Positions 35,301 to 44,300 of a DNA stretch of 64,000 nt are shown piece after piece. The DNA is taken from assembly GCA_032622095.1 (NCBI GenBank), contig CP136069.1:44494194-44558193 (forward strand). The letters are read 5' to 3'. The position numbers and the translations under genes were made by a program. This stretch comes from Siphonodentalium dalli. Its lineage: Eukaryota; Mollusca; Scaphopoda; Gadilida; Siphonodentaliidae. The notes below the pieces were generated by a model. That model was given only the letters and a program-made list of their open reading frames with translations, was not told the origin of the DNA and searched no databases. The first letter of the stretch is position 1. Each line of letters begins with the position of its first letter.

Positions 35301-38300
35301 AATAGATATATACTATAAAAGGTACATACATATATCAAATATATCAACAACAGTAAATTGAAATATACATTGTATATATATTTATATATATATCATTCTG
35401 GTAAATCCCTATATGATGTACGGATACTTATTTCATTCTTTATTTCAGATTTGATGTACGGGCAGTACAGTGTGATAATTGGTCATTCTTTATAGTGGAA
35501 TACATTAGTTTATATCAAAACAATGTTCTCCTTACATTTTCTTTACCTGGGAAGGTATAATAACCCATGATAACTATGGGCATTATCCCCATAACAAAAA
35601 TAAAAAATAAAAATAAAACCCTCGCTCCCTCATCGATTCTCAAAAAAAATTGCCTGAGAATCAAAACCCTTTTTTTGTTTGGCCTAACCAATACTAACCT
35701 GGTGACAGAAGAATTAAAACTTTGAGAGCGACAAACTCATATTGGTCGACGTGTAATCTCCGCATATTGTCCGTCAGATTCAGCATCCGAGAGAATACGT
35801 CAACAATGTCCATTTTCATGGCATGATTCAGATTCATGCTTTTGCCATAAGCGAGACGGAGTTCTTTTGGCGACATTCCGATGGATCGCCAACATGCACA
35901 TAGCACTAATAGATCTGACCAGCCATTTTGTAACAATAAAATTTGGTCGTCCGTCTGCAAAGTGGAGAAATAAAATTTACTGGAGGGAAAATACTAAATC
36001 ATGTTTTTAGGCTTGCATCAACATCTTACATGTAGTTTGAGATTTAGTACATAGAGGATCTACAACGAGTCCCTAGTTATAGCAAAATTTACAAAACGAG
36101 TCCAGTAAATTAGGTCTAGGTCCAGACCTAATTTACTGGACTTTTGTAAATTTCGCTGTAAACTGGGAACAAGTTATAAATTCTATTTATTGCTTGATCC
36201 AAAGCCTCCATAAAACATACTTAAATCAATAGTATGGAATGTAAACAGGCGAAAAACCGGCAGTCAAAGGTCACTTTGGCGCAACGATAATACATTTTGG
36301 TACCGTACACCTGGCACTATTTCCTGTAATACAATGATGACCCGTTGTATATAATTATTACAGAATGGGTTTAATGATTGGAATAAGGGACGCATCCTGT
36401 AATAAAAGGTAAGAGTTACTCCCTGAAGAGTATATTTATTATTTTGTTTTAAATATACAATTCAGTGCACCAAATAGCTTATATAGGTACATACCAGGTA
36501 TATCTAGACAGATATGACATGAACTGCATGTAACAATCAGACGAATTATAAATAACCTGGAGGTTTCATTATATTCTGGACAATTATTAGTCCTTCTAAA
36601 CATGCTGGTATTATCTATACCATACTGTAAGTGAAAAATATGGCATTTATTAAAAGATTGATTTGTTTGCCATTTATCCTTAAAATGTAATATTATTTAT
36701 TGGAGACAATGAAGACATGATCTTTAACTCTTTACCCAACAGAAGGGCCATGTGCCAATGCATTCTCTTATATATGCGAGTCGACCATAGGTCGCCTCGC
36801 ATATATAAGAGAATGCATTGGCTTAACACATTAAAAATTATAAAATTGTTAAAGAATGTAAGAAAAAATGGTAAAAAGTGTTAAAAAAAGATTTTTTTAG
36901 GCCAATGCATTCTCTTATATATGCGAGGCGACCTATGGTCGACTCGCATATATAAGAGAATGCATTGGCACAGGGCATAACTGTAACTATCACAATGTGG
37001 TCAAGGAGCCGGTTCCAACGATATCCATATTTGTATGGTTCTATTGAGACAGACCGAAGATATTTTAGGCTGTTGAAGCTTTATTTGGCCGGTTTTGGCC
37101 GGTTTGTTGGGTAAAGGGTTAACTCTTTCATCCCTGAATATACATATAAGATGTCCCACAGACTTTCATTTTTGAGGCGCGCGATCGCTCTTGCGCACCA
37201 TTGCGCGGCTAAAATTGAAAACCAGCGAGCAATCGATTGCGCACCTAGGCCAAATACAGAGAGCGAACCTGATAACGCTATTTTCAGTGTCTACCCAGGC
37301 GAGATTGGTTAATAATGTGTCCCATTTTCCGTTTTATTACTGCGTTGCGAGAATGCCTGTATGATGTGTCGCGAGATCAAAGGTGCTGCGACCTAGTTGT
37401 CGACCATTGTCGGCATACATCAAAAGGTGAGTCCCTCGTGCCACGATGATTGGCAGTTTAAGTTATTTGAGATCACACGGTGTGACGTGTCGAATGCACT
37501 ATCTGTCTGAGACTGAATGATTCAAAGCTAAAAATACATTTCTATGTATGGCTTATGACGTCACATAAATTCCTGGAAAATCAAAGCGAGACCACGTGGC
37601 CGGGAGATGTTGATATTTATTCTGTCAGCATGGAATCGGATTATTAAATTGATTCCTTATTAATAATTATGAATTACAATTAATATAGGAGCATGTACAA
37701 TATAAAACATATTGTGTAACATTCACTTGTGCTTATGGATAGTGGATTAAGCAGTTTTAAACCATCAAAGAGATTCACTGGACATCGATTGCGAGTAAAC
37801 TAATTCAATTTACGCGGCATTTATGAATGTATTTACGCTGTTTATTTTATCTTGATAGAAACCGCGCGCCTGGCCAAAACCCAGCGAGCAGGACTCTGCG
37901 CGCCTACAATTTCTAAAAATGAAAGTCTGGTCCCAGAACCTGGATTATCAGCTTGCCTAAGTAAAATTATGCATCCCTGATGGTTTGCTGCAACACTACC
38001 TTTAATAGTGATGTCGGGTATGGCAAATTGTGTGTTTTATGATCGTTAAGAAGTGACCTTCAATTTATGTTATATACCAGTTGTGGTTTCACATCTAAAT
38101 GATATATCAGGTGTGTGCAGGTGAGAACCAAGAAGGGACATTGATCCCCAATATATGCTATAGCGGTACATATCACCTGTATATGAGATATCCACTTCGC
38201 ATATCAATGTTTTCCACAAATACATACACTGTACATGTATGTGTAATTCTTTGCCAGTGTGGTGTATAAACGTGGTTGTGATGACACCCTGCATGGTTTC

Positions 38301-41300
38301 AAATGTTTTACCAATCGGTTCATTGAACATAATTTCTTTATCAAAGGCAAGAGCAGACCAGTACTAACTAGCTAGTACGCCTAAGAGATGCCATTTGACC
38401 GACACAGACATATACTCCCACATTTAGCAAATTTAGACTCACAATAATTTACTTTTCAGAAAGTCGAGGAATTATGAGTAACATTCCAAATAAAACAACT
38501 GCCAATGTCCTGATCAGATTCCCAAAATGATTATGAATGTCGATGTCATGTCTATAATATGCATGTGCAGCTATTATTAAAGTCGCTCCCTTGTGCGGCA
38601 CGATGATTTCGGTAACATTGCGTCGAAAATAGGAGACATTAGACATTAGATACCACAAATAAAACATCGTTAGAAAGGTCAACATTATCTTCTTTATTTC
38701 ATAAACGTAATAACAATAATCTTATCGGTATGTTTTTGTAATAAACAATAAACCAAAATCAAATGAGACTCAAAACACACCAGTCGGCAGAATATTGCGT
38801 CATCGTTTTTAGCAAACCCCAAAATAGTAATCGTGACGTCATACAGGTGCTGTCTATATTTAGGCCCGGAAATTCTCTTAATAGCATACATGCTAGGTAT
38901 TCGTGCGCTCCAATAAATTAGTATTGATACTGAATATCACCCAAAGGATATACAAGTCGCTACCCAATAAAATCATTTGTAAATCTCTGGAAATATTGTA
39001 TTATTTCCGACAATTGCGCTCTGCCCACTAAAGCGGGCTGCCGGGATGAACATAATTTATGTTGTGCCTGCTGCCGGGTTGAAAGAGTTAAACATTAAAA
39101 GTTCTTGGGCGTTTTACACTTACATGAATCAGGTTAGTATTCAAAACCATCCCTTTGTGTTGTTGAACAAATCTGAATTCACGAGGAAAATTGAAACAGC
39201 AATGCCATCAATGGATGGCTTAACCCTTCCATGACTAGAACTTCCTCTGTAGGGAGACTCGCATATATAAGAGAATGCACTGGCACAGGATCTTAAATGC
39301 TGCACCAGTACAGCTCACGTCATGAAAAGGGTTAATGGGTTATGTATGTTAGATGATGTTACCTTTCAAACTGTGACACCGGGGTTCCCAGATACTGTAT
39401 ATGTTTCATGAAATATTTATAGAATAATCTTGACCATTTATTAACCTATACCAAACAGTGTTCTATTTCATTAATATTAACCCTTCCATGACTGGAGCTT
39501 CGTGAACTTTTGCATATATAAGAGAATGCAATGGCACATGATATTTAATGCTGCACCAGTGCTGCTCCCGTCATGAAAGGGTTAATATTAATGAAGATAT
39601 CCAGAAACCATCATCAGAGGAAAGGTAGACACAAGTAATTATATTATTTTTGGGGAATATTAAAGTGATGTGAACCACTCCGGTAGGGTGATCACATAGA
39701 TATGGAGAATAATCTTGCTCAAAGTAGTTATTTTTTACGGATATTAATCCAAATTGACAACACACACCGTCATTCTTATATATTAATTAAATGCAATGAC
39801 CCTAGATGGGGAAATCGTTTGCGTTAGTTTATCGCCGATTGTTGCGTCCCAAATTTAGGTGTAAATATTTACAATTAAGCATAGTTCAGACGATTTTTTC
39901 TATGGAGTGGTATGGTCGATTCATCTGAAATTTTCAGTGATCTTAGTAGAATGATACATTCCCCAGGTTGGCATAGCACGTGAGTACTAAATTATAAGTT
40001 TATCGCACTGGAACAAGTCCATAATATGTCTTTAAACACTTACAGCAATAGCACTGAACTGAGGGAGATTCCGAGCCCACCGAACCATCTTGTATAACCT
40101 CAACTCCGTGATCATCAGCAACGAAGCATACAGGTCCGGGTCCGAGTCCGTGAACTTATCCTTCGTAATATAAGAAGGCTCATCCTCAACTAGAAGTGAT
40201 TCCATGTTCATGATGTCCGTCAGCACCTGAGGTATTATCGTCTTACCACTGTCTTTTATGCCATCTTTTTTGTCCCTCGCATGATTCAGAATAGCGACTA
40301 GTTGACTACTACTGTTCCCATCGTCCTGGATGGTCAAGGTCATTCCACCAAGAACTGTCGTTCCAGGTTTATAAGGCTTGCACTTTGGTCGGTATTTGGT
40401 CGGCAACTTTTGTGTTTTCTGCCCCATATGTGGCGGCCGAGACCTTCCTGGAGATGCACCTTCATATGAACTTCGACCTCCTCGAGCTCTGTCTAATCGG
40501 ATCGCTGAAAGTTTAAAGTTATATATAGCTTGGTGTGAATATAGACGTGACAGAGTTTGTTTGCTCTTATTATGTCCAAAATAATGTACACAAAGATTGC
40601 TTTTTAAAAATCTTGTACAGTAGGCTACAAGGGTTAGGTTAAACTTATTTTATTGGAATGAATATATCACAAACTTGAAACAAAGAGATTGGAGCACAAA
40701 TGATTGCACTTAATTATTGTCCCTCTCCCATCTTAGACATATTATCAATTAAAATCTGAGCTATTGCCAAGGGTTGGCATCTGCCCGTGCATCTGTGCAG
40801 ACGTCCGTATCAAGAACTGATATAAATCTTTGGGCTGAGATGAATTTTAGGTCATAGGTCCATACCAAATCCCCAGCTTACCAACTGTCTCTAATACTGT
40901 GGCCTATTTCCAGTTGATTGCTCCCTGCTAGAGTGGACAAGTCTGCATATCGCCGGCTTTATTCCACAGAGTCTTGCTACCATAAGATCGCAAAGAATAA
41001 TCGCCCCCGGTTCATTGCGCGCACAGCTTTCTGGCTCGCTCCACCAAAGAAGTTCTGTGAAATACTGATTAACTTTCTAATTGTTTGACAAATGCCATAA
41101 AATTGTAACGCTTCAGTAACGAGCATGGAATTAGATCACATCCAAGCGGACGCGGGTCGAATTGTTACAGGTCTCACGCGATCCGTTCCTGTGAAAAACT
41201 TGTTAGTAGAATTGGGGTGGCAAACGTTAACAAACAGAAGGAAATCTCATAGAATGAATATCATGTACAGAATAACTAATAACAAGACCCCTAAATATCT

Positions 41301-44300
41301 TAACAATCTCTTACCCACCCGCCCCGAATCAGCTGCTAGATATGATTTTAGAGATAAAACAAGTTTTCCTCCATACTCATTCAAAAGAACTGTCCATTTT
41401 GAACACAGATTTTTCCCAAATACAACTAGGGAATGATATACCCTGTCAAATAAAATAAAAGAATCATCTTCCATTAGTATTTTAAAAACAAAATACCTAA
41501 CGACTGATCCAGTTCTTGCGCCACCAGACTATTTTAATTTCGGAAATCGTGCGATAAACATCATTCATTGTAAACTTCGAAATTACTGTAGCGATTTAAA
41601 CGCTGACAAATTTTCTAACTTCATATCGGACAACCCAAGCTGTCGTTGTGGTCACCCGGCCGATGTTTGTTGTTTCACCAACTCAAAAATCAGAACTTTT
41701 GTACACATGCATGGTTGGTTATTTGAAGAAGCAAGCCAGTCAAATTTATGCTATATATATATATATATAGAATAACTAGGGATAGAGCATTAGATGAGGA
41801 ATGTGGCCTGTACTAGTAGGGTGTGCCGAAGGATTTAGTCATGGAAAGAGTAAAATCAAAATGGCCACTGGCAGCCATGTTTTCAACAAATTTCGAAAAA
41901 AAAATCTGATCTGGAATGTGGTTTGTAGGTTGTGCTAAAGGATTTAGTCATGCAAAGAGTAAAAAAATTTCAAATTTGATGGCTCCCATCTAGAGGTGAT
42001 TCTAAACATGATGGCTGCTGGCCATGTTTTTTAACGAATTTTGGAAACAAAATTGATGGCTCCCATCTAGAGGTCACCTTGAAGATCCATATGAAGTTTG
42101 GTGATGATCGGAAAGGGATGTGGCCTGTAGAGTGTGCCGATTATGCAAAGAGTAAAATCCAAAGATGGCTGCTGGCAGCCATGTTTTTTATTGAATTTCG
42201 GAATTAATCGATGGCTCCCATCTAGAGGTCAATTATCTTTGGATTGTTTTCCACATCCTCCACTTTTTATGTGTTCCACCACTGGTTTCTCAACACAATC
42301 CAGCCGCCCGCCTATAGATTGGTGCAACTGCACAAAACATTTAGAGATATCGCTAAAGTCTTTACATTTGTAGTACATTTTATCCAATTTGTCGATTTTG
42401 TTTTGTTATTTGTCCCTCGACTGTCTCGTTTCCATGACCGATGTCGCCGAGAGCTTTCCGATGAATGGCAACAAGCCATATTTCCAACTAAATCCTGAAA
42501 AGTTACCCATAATTCTGCTGTGGTTAAGGAGTCGATTATTTAGAGCATTACTGAATCACTGATTGGAATTGTTTCATCAGTTCTGGCTGAGGGCTCACTC
42601 CCTCCACAGCACAATGTGGGCACATATCGGTACATCCCCAGGCATAATATGAATGCTCAATTAAATCACCACAAGTTAGGGGCATTCTGACATAAACAAT
42701 TCCAGAGAGATTGTGGCCATAGTCAAACTCAGATAGCAAGAACAATAATAATAGTGTTGTTTTCTGCATTACGTAAAGCAGCAATAATTTTAGATGAAAA
42801 TTAAAAAATAAAAATCTGTTTTGGTTGAAAATTTGAAAAACATATTCCAGGACGGCCCAATTTCGACAGGTCGGTCAGCAAACGGAAATAGGGGTGTTTT
42901 TTTTTTTTTGCCTTAGTTGAGGGATGTCGTCTAAAGGGTGTGGCCAGAGGATTTAATCCAAGATGGCTGAGGGCGCCCATGTTTTTCATCGAAAATTGTT
43001 CAAATTCGATACTAGTAGCTTATATCTAGAGGTGATCCTAAACATGTCTGTAAATTTCAAAAATAATTCTCCAATAAATGCGGACTGCAGGGTGTGCCGA
43101 TGGATTCAAATTTGAAATCCAAGATGGCTGCTGGAGGCTGTTAAAAATACGAGGCTCCCATCTGGAGGTCACCTCGAAGATCCATAAGAAGTTTGGTGAT
43201 GATTGGATGTGACATGTGACCTGTAGGGTGTGCTAACGGAAATTGTTGAAGGACGCAAATCCATGGCAATAGCTCAAACTTGACTGCGCTTCAGAACATG
43301 GAATTTTATTAACTTGGCCTTATAAGAGTTATATATGTTATATGATCTTACATACCTTCGACCTTCATTCCATGGTATAGACATCTTGCAAACCTGCATC
43401 CTGGACATTTTTTCCTATTATATATATTTATCTGACAATCTCCACCTCTGTTACATGGGAATGATTTCTTATTTTGCACTGTTCTCTTGAAGAAGCCCTT
43501 ACAGCTCTCACACGAGTATATACCATAATGATAACCTGAAAAAATTGCACGAGAAATGTTATTACTGCCGTAAAATAAGATTAATTAGAGTGACATTAAA
43601 CTAATATCTGGGATTCAATTATGAAAAGTAGATATCCAACCATGATTGAAATATTAAACGTACTCAGTCTGATCAGATGGTCCCCATAACATCAAGATAC
43701 AACAACAACATTTCTTCAAAATACGCTTTTAAATAGTTATCAGAATCAATTAATTGCAATAAAATAATGCTAACCACTGTCAACTATGGTATCAAATTTC
43801 CCAAAACGTGTTATTTACCAACATTTTGTTCAACGAAATATGGCTGTATTATCATTATATTTGGCCATATTACCACTTAATTTTAGAGTTATCCACCTCC
43901 ATCCACAATTTTGTCCAAGAGCGTCCGTTTGACGATATTTTTCTGGGCCACAAACAATTGCACATCCCGAGAAATAACAAACTTCAAAAATCAATATCTG
44001 AGCACTCGGAGCTTTGATGGGTTCCTTGACTCGAATCAAATATTTTTTACCCCCGAAGCCAAAGAAATAGCAATTTAGGAGCGTTAATTCGGATTATGCA
44101 TCTTTAAATGTAATACAATTATATTAGTGGACTTATTGTCTCTACAGTAATGCCCAAAGTAATTGACCACTTAACCACAGCAGAATTATGGGTAATTTTT
44201 CAGGACTTAGTCGGAAATATGGCTTGTTGCCATTCATCGGAAAGCTCATATTTCCGACTAAATCCTGAAAAATTACCCATAATTCTGCTGTGGTTAAGTG

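Larger units (their letters stand above)
41820..43250 (-). repeat. Diverged inverted array related to 20640-22610, in receptor intron 2
   Basis: ATGGCTGCTGGCAGCCATGT, TTAGTCATGCAAAGAGTAAA and GGCTCCCATCTAGAGGT recur with a rough ~150-180 bp spacing, as the reverse complement of the other array. It is interrupted by a MITE fragment at 42446-42553 and unrelated sequence up to about 42880. Confidence 0.7.

Noticed and set aside
40377-40584. Plus-strand ORF across receptor exon 3
   Set aside because: It is the complement of the exon; the minus strand holds the receptor motifs.
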